This document shows positions 57,504 through 64,000 of a stretch of DNA of 64,000 nt, piece after piece. Source of the DNA: Candidatus Paraluminiphilus aquimaris (GTDB lineage Bacteria; Pseudomonadota; Gammaproteobacteria; Pseudomonadales; Halieaceae); NCBI RefSeq assembly GCF_026230195.1, contig NZ_CP036501.1, forward strand, positions 868,001-932,000. The letters are read 5' to 3'. Made by a program: the position numbers and the translations under genes. Positions within the stretch are counted from its first letter, which is position 1; each line of letters begins with the position of its first letter. The notes under the pieces are model-generated. The model did no database searches. It was not told the DNA's origin and saw nothing but the letters and a program-made list of their open reading frames with translations.

Positions 57504-59038
57504 CAGCGGCGAATTGCCTCCGTGCAACGGATATCGACTGTATTTTCGCGATTCATCCCGACGTTTAATGTTACCAATACATCACGATAGCCATTTCGAC
57601 TTCCTAGCAATTGATACTGGCCGGGTCTTAAGGAGACAACGCGGGACGTGACGGTGCCGAGTCGTGCTACCCGCTTTAGGGTAATTTCGGTCTTGCCATC
57701 AGAAAGGATAGTGACGGGAAGAGGGGTACTCGCGTTCTGAACGATGTCTTGAGCCCTGGACCCTAGCGCTTGTAATTTAGGCATGTTGTCTGCCGTATTC
57801 AGCGCCGCGTTCGCCTCCCTGACCGTTGTTTGCGCATCGTCCAAAATGGTGGGGTCCACAAGCCTTGCCGGTTTTTCGATAATGGCGTCTAGTCGTAAGA
57901 AGAGGTCTGCCATCGGCTCTGTTCTCGCAAGTCCCTCCGAGGCTTGAACCAGGCTGGGATCAAGCGCTAAGGCATCTCGGTAGGTCTCAGATGCTGATGC
58001 CCAGCTTTCACTCGCCTCCTGCTTTGCCGCTGTGCTAATGAAGCGATTGAGCGAGCTCAGTATTTCGGCTTCTCTGGTTTGATCGAGCGCCACGCGCGGG
58101 GATTCATCAGCAGGCTTGAGCTTTGCGGCTCCTTTGAAGGCAGCTCGTGCCGTATCAAAATCGCTGACCTCGAGTGCTTCGAATCCGCGGGTCATAGCGG
58201 TGAGGAATTGCTGGTTGGTCAGTGCATTGCGATAGGCTTTGGCAATGGCCTGCAAGCGCTTATGGGGAGGGTCGAGTTCAATTGCTGCTTGGATTTTGCC
58301 GAGTGCCTCACCGAAGGCGCGGTCAGAATAGAGCGCGCTGGCTTGATCAATGAGCGCGACAACTTCGGGAATGCTTGGTACCCGCGCTGTGGCATCAATT
58401 ACATCAAGGCTGTCGGGTGCCATCTGCAGCAGGATAATACCCAGCCTGTTTGCGCCCTCGGCCTGACCGGTCTCGATCATATTTAATAAAGTAGCCAGTC
58501 TCTCAGAGACTTCATCCGGTAACCGAGCCTCCAGCGCATCGAGCGCGGACTGTGCTCTTTGGTAGTTTATTTCCGCCTCAGCAAAATCTTGCTCTCGATA
58601 TGACTGATCGCCGTTGATCGCAAAGTTGGTTGCTTCGTTGAACTCATTGTCTGCCCAGTCATTGACGGCCCGGGCTTCGAGGCGAGCTTGAGTCTCTAAT
58701 AGTCCTTGCAGTGCTTCCTGTGCGGCTCGGCGGGACTTCGCCATTTGAGCCTCTGCGAAGGGGCTTCGTTCTTCTGTCTGGGTGGTGCTATCCAGCCCCG
58801 TTCCGTTGGGTACTTGTATTCCCTGTGAAGCGGGATCATTGGACGAAGCTAACGGCAGGGGGGCGGGCGTTTGTGGCGGCAATACAAAGACGACAAAACC
58901 GAGGAGAATGAGACCGATGACACCTGCTATCCATACACCACGCTGAGGCGATGCGGGCGCCTCGGTTTGCGTTGGCGAGGCGTTTGGCTTTGGGTCAAAG
59001 CTTGTGGCTCGCAACGCTTCGTCGCTGTCTTTAGACAT
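57503..59038 (-). CDS. Membrane-anchored TPR-like protein with C-terminal PEGA-type domain
   Basis: 511 residues: cytoplasmic N-terminus of about 33 residues, one membrane helix (VWIAGVIGLILLGFVVFVLP, about 35-54), a Pro/Ser/Asn linker, long helical repeats (about 95-420) with tetratricopeptide-like pairs such as YREQDFAEAEINYQRAQSAL and FGEALGKIQAAIELDP, and a beta domain at about 440-505 (SRVVSLRPGQYQLLGSRNGY, then RDVLVTLNV) like a PEGA domain. The arrangement parallels the next gene product, so both may form periplasmic stalks anchored in the inner membrane. It starts 17 bp after the upstream lipoprotein gene. Confidence 0.8.
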   Translation of the reverse strand: MSKDSDEALRATSFDPKPNASPTQTEAPASPQRGVWIAGVIGLILLGFVVFVLPPQTPAPLPLASSNDPASQGIQVPNGTGLDSTTQTEERSPFAEAQMAKSRRAAQEALQGLLETQARLEARAVNDWADNEFNEATNFAINGDQSYREQDFAEAEINYQRAQSALDALEARLPDEVSERLATLLNMIETGQAEGANRLGIILLQMAPDSLDVIDATARVPSIPEVVALIDQASALYSDRAFGEALGKIQAAIELDPPHKRLQAIAKAYRNALTNQQFLTAMTRGFEALEVSDFDTARAAFKGAAKLKPADESPRVALDQTREAEILSSLNRFISTAAKQEASESWASASETYRDALALDPSLVQASEGLARTEPMADLFLRLDAIIEKPARLVDPTILDDAQTTVREANAALNTADNMPKLQALGSRAQDIVQNASTPLPVTILSDGKTEITLKRVARLGTVTSRVVSLRPGQYQLLGSRNGYRDVLVTLNVGMNRENTVDIRCTEAIRR

Positions 59039-59055
59039 ACCGGTTATACCTATGG

Positions 59056-60246
59056 CTACGACGAGGGCTGGTCGAGAGACGATGGTAAGTCAGCGATTTC
59101 CGCCGCGTAAATGTCGCTTAGGATCTCTCGCCACTGACTGTACTGGTCCTCAATGCTACCCGATAGCTGCACTGTTCGATCCTCTAGCTCAATGACTTGC
59201 GGCGTTATCTCGGCTTCCAAGGATTGCCCCAGTTCTTCCAGGGCAAGTGAATGGATTTTGGCTTCAGCTCGGCGCTCGAGGCCACTCTTGACCAAACTGC
59301 CGCCTGCATAGATCCCCACTGCGCCGGCTGTTCTTGTCTCTCTATCGTCGGAGGTGGCTGCAGCTACACCAGCTAACAGCGATAGCCCACCGACAATCAG
59401 CTGCGTTCTTGCCTCTTGCTCAAGCTCGCGTAATGCGACTGTTTCGTCGTAGCTCAGACGTCGCCACTCATTGTAGGGCGCCTCCATGCTGCCTGAAAAA
59501 TTGTCATAGTGGCCTTGGAGCGTATCGACGAATACGTGATTACGCTGCTGGATGGCACTAATGCGCGCCATCATGGGGTCACTCTCAGCCGGCAAGCGAA
59601 TGGCCCGCGTGATGTTTGATTCATCTGTTTTCAAATAACCACTAAACGCCTTGGGCGCAAAACTCTGGGCGAACTTCAGGCGCGCTACATCTCGTATAGC
59701 GAGACGCTCCTCTCTGGAGAGCGCCTTGAAGGTCCGAATGAGGTCGTTGGCAATTTTGCGATACACACCCAGGAATGGGTCTCGCTTAACCCGCTGCGTT
59801 TGCTGGTAGGCATATCGACTCGTCGAGCCGGAGTAGGCTTTATCCAGCCAAAGGCCCCCGCGCGCATCGCGTGCTTGAATGTTGAGGACAAGTGACTCGC
59901 CATCTGACTGCTCAATGGTGCCCGCTATAACAATATCGCTTATATAATCTGCAGATGGTACTACGCGACTGGCGCCCCACACGCCCTGATCGTCAAGAAC
60001 CAAAGCGAGCTCACGTGCCATGAAGGTTGCTTCAGCGCGCCGTATTTCGGGGTATATGCTGTCATTGATCTCGGTTTCTGAGATGCCTGGATCGAACACA
60101 GCCACGGCAATATCGAGGATTTCATCACTTGAAAGCTCGCTTTCGTAGGTCGCAAGTGTTGGAACAGACGTCGTCTTCACCGTCTGAGTAACACAGCCAG
60201 ATAGGAGTCCGATAAGCGCGAACAGTGTGACCCAGCGATGCATCAT
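59056..60246 (-). CDS. Lipoprotein of unknown function (envelope cluster)
   Basis: 396 residues. Signal peptide with lipobox LLSGC (Cys18). The first mature third (about 35-150) shows ILDIAVAVFDPGISE, EATFMARELALVL and DIVIAGTIEQSDGESLVL, a beta-alpha pattern like that of secretion or curli-type (CsgG-like) lipoproteins, though no family motif is certain. A region about 285-325 (LIVGGLSLLAGVAAATS and TAGAVGIYAGGSLV) is hydrophobic enough to insert in a membrane or pack in an oligomer. The end is helical. ATGA overlap with the Ser/Gly-rich gene upstream. Confidence 0.75.
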   Translation of the reverse strand: MMHRWVTLFALIGLLSGCVTQTVKTTSVPTLATYESELSSDEILDIAVAVFDPGISETEINDSIYPEIRRAEATFMARELALVLDDQGVWGASRVVPSADYISDIVIAGTIEQSDGESLVLNIQARDARGGLWLDKAYSGSTSRYAYQQTQRVKRDPFLGVYRKIANDLIRTFKALSREERLAIRDVARLKFAQSFAPKAFSGYLKTDESNITRAIRLPAESDPMMARISAIQQRNHVFVDTLQGHYDNFSGSMEAPYNEWRRLSYDETVALRELEQEARTQLIVGGLSLLAGVAAATSDDRETRTAGAVGIYAGGSLVKSGLERRAEAKIHSLALEELGQSLEAEITPQVIELEDRTVQLSGSIEDQYSQWREILSDIYAAEIADLPSSLDQPSS

Positions 60247-61463
60247 TCTTTTGGTATCTCTATGCCTTTGTATTTTCGATACTCGTTCCAGAGTGCCTCT
60301 CTGACCTCGGGGTCAGCTTCACGCATGGCGGCCTCACGGAGCTGCCGTGCAACAATGTCGTCGTCATTACCAGAGGGGATGTCCTCGGGCGCTTCGAAGA
60401 CTGCTGGGTTCTCGGGCGCGCCACCTGAGCGACCGCCAATTCCGCCCCCGACCGACCCATAACCACCGTCGTCAGATGCTTCATAAGGATTTCGACCACC
60501 CGATGCGCTCTCAGTTCCTGAGCCACCGGTGCTTTGCGACTGATTACCTTGTTCTCGACGGCTTGAGCGTTGCTGTCGTTGCTCTTCTCTTATGATGGCG
60601 TCAAAAACACCTGTACTGGCTTCTAGCTGGCGATCGAGAACAGCCACTCGTTCGGCCGTCGTCATTGGATCGCTACCCCAGTCGGGCTCTAGTCCACCCT
60701 GGGCACGCGTCCCAGTGCCTTCGGTTCCGGACGCCACCACGGTGCCTCCCGCTGCGGCAGACGGTGATCCGCCCGAGCTGCCGGTTTGACTGCCCTGTGG
60801 GCCACTGCCCTGTGACGATTGCCCACCTTGTCCGTCACTCGATTGTGAACCTGAACCTGAACCTGAGCCACTTGACCCATCTGCGGATTCACCCGGCTCG
60901 CCAGGGCTCGCTGAAGCGCTGCTATAGGTAGGTTGTTCATCCACTAAGCTTGGCAGCGATAGATCACCACCCGCGGCGTCACCAAAGCCGGGATCACCTC
61001 CCGAAGTACCTGGACTCGAACTGCTACTTCCCCCTGCGGTTTGCCCGGCCGATGATCCCCCGCCGGTGCCTGCACTTTGATCTCCTGAGGCACCACCGCT
61101 GGGTGCAGAGCTCCCCGGCATCCCACCGCCAGACGCTGCACCACCACTTGGCATACCTCCGCCTGAACTGTTGCCGCCTCCTGAGGAATTCCCAGAGGAG
61201 CTGCTTGAACTGCCGGCGGCACCACCCGAGGATCCACTGGAAGATGAGCTTGCGCCACCGCCACTCGTGCTGCTCGAGGAACTGCTACTCGAAGAGCGGC
61301 TGCCGGATGAGCCACTCGATCCTGAGCTGCTTGGCGAGGGCATTGAGGCCGATGGCATTGAAGGCGTCGACGGCGTAGTTGGCATACTGGCAGACGGACA
61401 GCCGGCAATGAGTGGTAAGGATACGACGGCCGCGGGAAACCATTTCAGAAACTGTCCATTCAT
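60243..61463 (-). CDS. Ser/Gly-rich low-complexity lipoprotein
   Basis: 406 residues. Signal peptide MNGQFLKWFPAAVVSLPLIAGC (lipobox IAGC, Cys22). Residues about 25-270 are mostly Ser, Gly, Pro and Ala in short tracts and must be unstructured. The C-terminal third is normal sequence with a charged helix (MTTAERVAVLDRQLEASTGV, then FDAIIREEQRQQR) and a final helix VARQLREAAMREADPEVREA. It may span the periplasm or outer surface as a flexible tether. The start is fixed by ATGA overlap with the TonB-like gene. Open frames on the opposite strand here are artefacts of the low-complexity sequence. Confidence 0.8.
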   Translation of the reverse strand: MNGQFLKWFPAAVVSLPLIAGCPSASMPTTPSTPSMPSASMPSPSSSGSSGSSGSRSSSSSSSSSTSGGGASSSSSGSSGGAAGSSSSSSGNSSGGGNSSGGGMPSGGAASGGGMPGSSAPSGGASGDQSAGTGGGSSAGQTAGGSSSSSPGTSGGDPGFGDAAGGDLSLPSLVDEQPTYSSASASPGEPGESADGSSGSGSGSGSQSSDGQGGQSSQGSGPQGSQTGSSGGSPSAAAGGTVVASGTEGTGTRAQGGLEPDWGSDPMTTAERVAVLDRQLEASTGVFDAIIREEQRQQRSSRREQGNQSQSTGGSGTESASGGRNPYEASDDGGYGSVGGGIGGRSGGAPENPAVFEAPEDIPSGNDDDIVARQLREAAMREADPEVREALWNEYRKYKGIEIPKE

Positions 61464-63073
61464 GTTGAAACCTCTGTGGTCGAATCGTAGGGCGATGCCC
61501 AATGCTCTGGACCAAATACCCAAGTAATGGGTGCGCTCTCCACGGGTTCACCGGCCTCAAAGACGGGTCTAAATCGCAGTCGTCGCAGTCTTCTCAAGAC
61601 CCGGTCGGGACTGCGCCTAGTATTCGTGACAGGCACCTGTACGCGCTCTAGGTTATCAACTTTACCGTTAGCGTTAACGGTAAAAGTCACAATAAGGTCG
61701 GCCTCGGTGGCGGGCTCTGTCTTTACCTTGAGCACTGGGCCGAATCCTTCAATTGCCGGTAATGGCACGGGTGTTTCTAATATACGGAACGTGGGGAAGG
61801 TTTGTGTCGCTGGATCGTCATCCGCTGTCTCAGGCGCGGTCTTTGCTATTTGATCGGGCGCCTCATCGGTTGCGAGGTTCATCTCTTCAGCCGCTCTGAC
61901 CGTTGAATCCGTATTTTTGTCAGTGTGTGTGCGAGTGGGTTCAGCATAAGCGACCTCATCGAGGGTCTCCCCCTGAGTTACGGTAGAGGCTGACAAGGTG
62001 CCGTCTATGGCATTAGTTGTGTCGACTGAGGTGCTCTCGTCATTCGAGGCGAGGTCTGCCGCACGCTCGGTTTGAGACGTTTTCTCTTCTGGATCCGTGT
62101 CTTCTGGGTCAATATTTTCTGGGTCAGTGTTTTCTGGATCAGTGTTCTCTACCGTGGGCCCGCCATCAGCGGCATCAGTAGCAGCCAAGGCGTTTTTTAC
62201 AGCTTCGGCATCTGCAAGCTCAGCATTTGCTTCAGGTCCTCGATTTAACACCTCTCCATTGGCCAGTTTGATGGCGTCGCCGTAGAACTCGAGTGCAAAC
62301 GTGCGATTGCCGGTCCACCAAGCCCAATCACCCATGCGAACAAGGTCTTCAGCCTGAGCTTCCCGGCTGACCTTCAATCGATCGCGATTGAGCTGTTGCA
62401 TGGCTATTAATAGTGAAATGCCTCGTTTGAAGGAGCTTTTAGATTGGCTGGCCGAGGTGCGCTCGCGCCGCATTTTGCCCGGCATAGCGGCGCCCACGCC
62501 TTGGTGGCCGGCAAGGAGATATTGCGCTCGCACCATACCGTGGAGTGCCGGTAGCAACTCCTCGGAGTTTTCGCCATAGGTGGCAACCGATTCATTGAGT
62601 GCTCTGCGATAGAAATTCCACGCTTTCCCCATTCTTGCTTGGATCGCTTCTTCCTCATCCATATCTTCTAAGAGCGCATATTGATGCCACTCGGCCTGCC
62701 GGAGTAGTGCTTCGATTTTCTCAGGGCCGGAGGGCAGCACCTGCTTTTCGATGCGTGACATATACGCGTGACGCTCGTCAGCCAATGCCAACTCATCTAG
62801 GGCGCGGTAACTCTGAATTTCAGCCCTTACGTAGGGTAGCTGGCTGGCAGCATTTAATCCGTCGCTGATACGACTGAGGTGGGTTGCCTGCTTTAGCACC
62901 GGAATCGCTTCTTCGTGGCGGCCTTGAGCTTGTAGGTCAATGGCGGTGTTCCAAAGCGACTCTTGCTGCCTCGGATCGTAAGCGCCGTACACTGCCTTAT
63001 TGGCCCATGCAGGCGTCGCACAGACGCCTGCGAGAGCAGTTGTTATGACGAGACTTATCGAAAGCGTTTTCAC
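61460..63073 (-). CDS. Periplasmic protein with helical repeats and TonB-like C-terminal domain
   Basis: 537 residues, first gene of the cluster. Cleavable signal peptide (MKTLSISLVITTALAGVCAT, cleavage after AWA at about 25), helical TPR-like region (about 35-285; LQAQGRHEEAIPVLKQATHL), an acidic region with DPENT-type pentapeptide repeats (about 305-326), and a TonB-type C-terminal domain (about 435-525; ADLIVTFTVNANGKVDNLER, LRRLRRLRFRPVFEAGEPV, ITWVFG). TonB proteins normally keep an N-terminal membrane helix; here the only hydrophobic stretch is the signal peptide, so the domain would be free in the periplasm unless the signal stays uncleaved. Start is GTG with AGAGGA 7 bp upstream. Confidence 0.82.
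   Translation of the reverse strand: MKTLSISLVITTALAGVCATPAWANKAVYGAYDPRQQESLWNTAIDLQAQGRHEEAIPVLKQATHLSRISDGLNAASQLPYVRAEIQSYRALDELALADERHAYMSRIEKQVLPSGPEKIEALLRQAEWHQYALLEDMDEEEAIQARMGKAWNFYRRALNESVATYGENSEELLPALHGMVRAQYLLAGHQGVGAAMPGKMRRERTSASQSKSSFKRGISLLIAMQQLNRDRLKVSREAQAEDLVRMGDWAWWTGNRTFALEFYGDAIKLANGEVLNRGPEANAELADAEAVKNALAATDAADGGPTVENTDPENTDPENIDPEDTDPEEKTSQTERAADLASNDESTSVDTTNAIDGTLSASTVTQGETLDEVAYAEPTRTHTDKNTDSTVRAAEEMNLATDEAPDQIAKTAPETADDDPATQTFPTFRILETPVPLPAIEGFGPVLKVKTEPATEADLIVTFTVNANGKVDNLERVQVPVTNTRRSPDRVLRRLRRLRFRPVFEAGEPVESAPITWVFGPEHWASPYDSTTEVST
62087..62146 (+). repeat. 15-bp tandem repeat, four units, in the TonB-like gene
   Basis: Four 15-bp units of the form TTCTGGGTCAGTGTT (62087-62101, 62102-62116, 62117-62131, 62132-62146) with one to three differences each. 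On the minus strand they encode DPENT-type pentapeptides in the acidic linker before the TonB-like domain. Frame-preserving length change is expected. Confidence 0.85.
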
Positions 63074-63099
63074 GATTCAGTCCTCTTTGTGTGCAACCC

Positions 63100-63129
63100 A
63101 GTATAGAGATAGTTTTATCTAAATCTCTA
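63100..63129 (-). promoter_or_regulatory. Nested inverted repeat and -10-like box at the head of the envelope cluster
   Basis: In the 149-bp gap between the divergent TonB-like and thioesterase genes, TAGAGAT (63104-63110) pairs with ATCTCTA (63123-63129), enclosing a second pair AGATA/TATCT. On the minus strand TATACT (63105-63100, five of six to TATAAT) overlaps the repeat and lies about 27 bp before the GTG start; the matching -35 position is poor. This looks like a regulated promoter, with the repeat as a possible operator. Confidence 0.45.
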
Positions 63130-63222
63130 CGTCTTGTATTAGGGCATGTACACTTCGTGCGCATCCACCGTCTGGGCGAGAGCTGGACAGTCGATGAGCA
63201 AAGTGAGGAGGAAGGAAGTCCC

Positions 63223-64000
63223 ATGGGTAAGTTTGTAGACGACACATCGCTCGAAGAAATCGGTAATCATCGATGGAAAGCTTGCTTGCAAAAAGGCTGG
63301 AGAATAGGGCGTGTGCCGAATGGTGGTTATGTACTGGCTATTGTTGGGCGTGCGATTTCTCAGTCCTTGTCTGGTGCAGATCCACTATCGATTAATGCGT
63401 TTTATTTAGAGCCTACTACTTTGGGCGAGGCAGAAATTCACGTCGAAATTTTGAGACTGGGCAAAGGCACTCAATTTGCCACAGCACGGATGTACCAAGA
63501 GGGTAGTCTTAAGGTGATCGCGAACGCGGCGTATACCGACCTCGATAAGTTGAAGGGCCCAACCAATACTGTCATGACCATGCCAGATGTACCGTCCTTT
63601 GATGCTGTCGACGTGCCTGCGCATAACGTTCTAGAAATACACAGCACGATTGATACGCGGATCGTCAAAGGGCGGGAGTTTTTTGACAGCCAGGAGCCGA
63701 CAGGCACCGGAGAGTTTATTGCCTATATGCAGCACGTCGATGGCGCACCGATTGGCGTAATCGATTTGCTGATGTTTGGCGACATGATACCGCCGCCCTC
63801 ATTTACCTTAGTTCCCAACGTAGGGTGGGTGCCAACGGTGGAGATGACGATTCAGTTAAGGGGCGCGCCGGCGCCGGGGCCTATTTTATGTCATGCGCGC
63901 TCGCACACCCTGATCCGTGGTGTGACGGAGCAGGACTCTGAAATTTGGGATTCAAATGGCGACCTTGTTGCTGTGGGTCGCCAAACCATGAAGGTGCGAT
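63223..64000 (+). CDS. Acyl-CoA thioesterase-like protein, 5' part (runs off the window)
   Basis: The frame from the ATG at 63223 stays open to the window end (259 codons). The product begins MGKFVDDTSLEEIGNHRWKA and shows VPNGGYVLAIVGRAIS, then DPLSINAFYLEPTTLGEAEI (first hotdog domain of TesB-type acyl-CoA thioesterases), and in the second half VPTVEMTIQLRGAPAPGPI and SEIWDSNGDLVAVGRQTMKV, the typical end of the second hotdog domain. It probably hydrolyses medium-chain acyl-CoA; the real substrate is not shown. A strong GAGGAGGAAGGAAG lies just upstream. Divergent from the envelope cluster. Confidence 0.85.
   Translation, partial: MGKFVDDTSLEEIGNHRWKACLQKGWRIGRVPNGGYVLAIVGRAISQSLSGADPLSINAFYLEPTTLGEAEIHVEILRLGKGTQFATARMYQEGSLKVIANAAYTDLDKLKGPTNTVMTMPDVPSFDAVDVPAHNVLEIHSTIDTRIVKGREFFDSQEPTGTGEFIAYMQHVDGAPIGVIDLLMFGDMIPPPSFTLVPNVGWVPTVEMTIQLRGAPAPGPILCHARSHTLIRGVTEQDSEIWDSNGDLVAVGRQTMKVR

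Noticed and set aside
60950-61378. Long plus-strand frames opposite the Ser/Gly-rich lipoprotein gene
   Set aside because: They are translations of the complement of low-complexity codons, with no start site or recognisable motif; the minus-strand frame has a signal peptide and correct overlaps.
48248-63073. Envelope cluster as a Zorya-type defence system
   Set aside because: It has a MotA/TolQ-type channel, but no ZorB-like OmpA peptidoglycan-binding partner and no helicase or nuclease gene.

Overview
The window is a contiguous stretch of chromosome from a gammaproteobacterium. Many gene neighbourhoods match the Pseudomonas/Cellvibrionales type: surA-lptD next to amgK-murU, trpEGDC next to a Vfr-like crp, argC-(DUF6776)-bactofilin-erpA-anmK-M23 peptidase-tyrS, hemJ beside argC, and coq7. 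The protein sequences and compact operons suggest a marine lineage such as Halieaceae (OM60/NOR5); that placement is inference. No tRNA, rRNA, insertion sequence, prophage or CRISPR array was seen.

Layout. 1-2.6 kb: end of tsaD, folB, then cca and apaH on the opposite strand. 2.7-9.7 kb: lptD-surA-pdxA and ksgA-apaH on the minus strand, split by an H-NS-like gene and a patatin phospholipase gene; apaG is missing. 9.8-11.6 kb: amgK-murU (cell wall sugar recycling). 11.6-16.4 kb: rpe-trpE-trpG-trpD-trpC. 16.4-17.6 kb: a Crp/Vfr regulator with a near-consensus Crp site in front of its own start, divergent from an OsmC-like gene. 17.7-22.6 kb: dusB-fis-purH-purD-coq7 on the minus strand. 22.8-26 kb: aroQ-accB-accC-prmA, preceded by two palindromes. 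26-30.7 kb: adenosine-kinase-like gene, pentapeptide protein, dsbD, PCuAC copper chaperone and DUF2333. 30.9-35 kb: Nudix hydrolase, then the haem cluster hemJ-hemL-hemB with a secreted Cys protein. 35.1-42.8 kb: argC through nagZ, ending in a hexanucleotide repeat. 43.1-48.2 kb: Kazal-like lipoprotein, dicarboxylate symporter, metallo-beta-lactamase fold hydrolase, flavin oxidoreductase and exported amidohydrolase.

The most unusual part is 48.2-63.1 kb: thirteen genes on the minus strand, nearly all overlapping by a few bases. They encode a periplasmic protein with a TonB-like C-terminal domain, a Ser/Gly-rich lipoprotein, further lipoproteins, two membrane-anchored proteins with PEGA-type repeats (one carrying a sulfatase-modifying-factor fold without the catalytic cysteines), a MotA/TolQ/ExbB-type channel, a degenerate actin/Hsp70-like protein, two von Willebrand A proteins whose N-terminal membrane helix carries an ExbD-like aspartate, and an M48 metallopeptidase lipoprotein. 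I do not recognise this as a named system. The parts suggest a proton-motive-force-driven machine spanning the envelope. A divergent acyl-CoA thioesterase-like gene runs off the right end.
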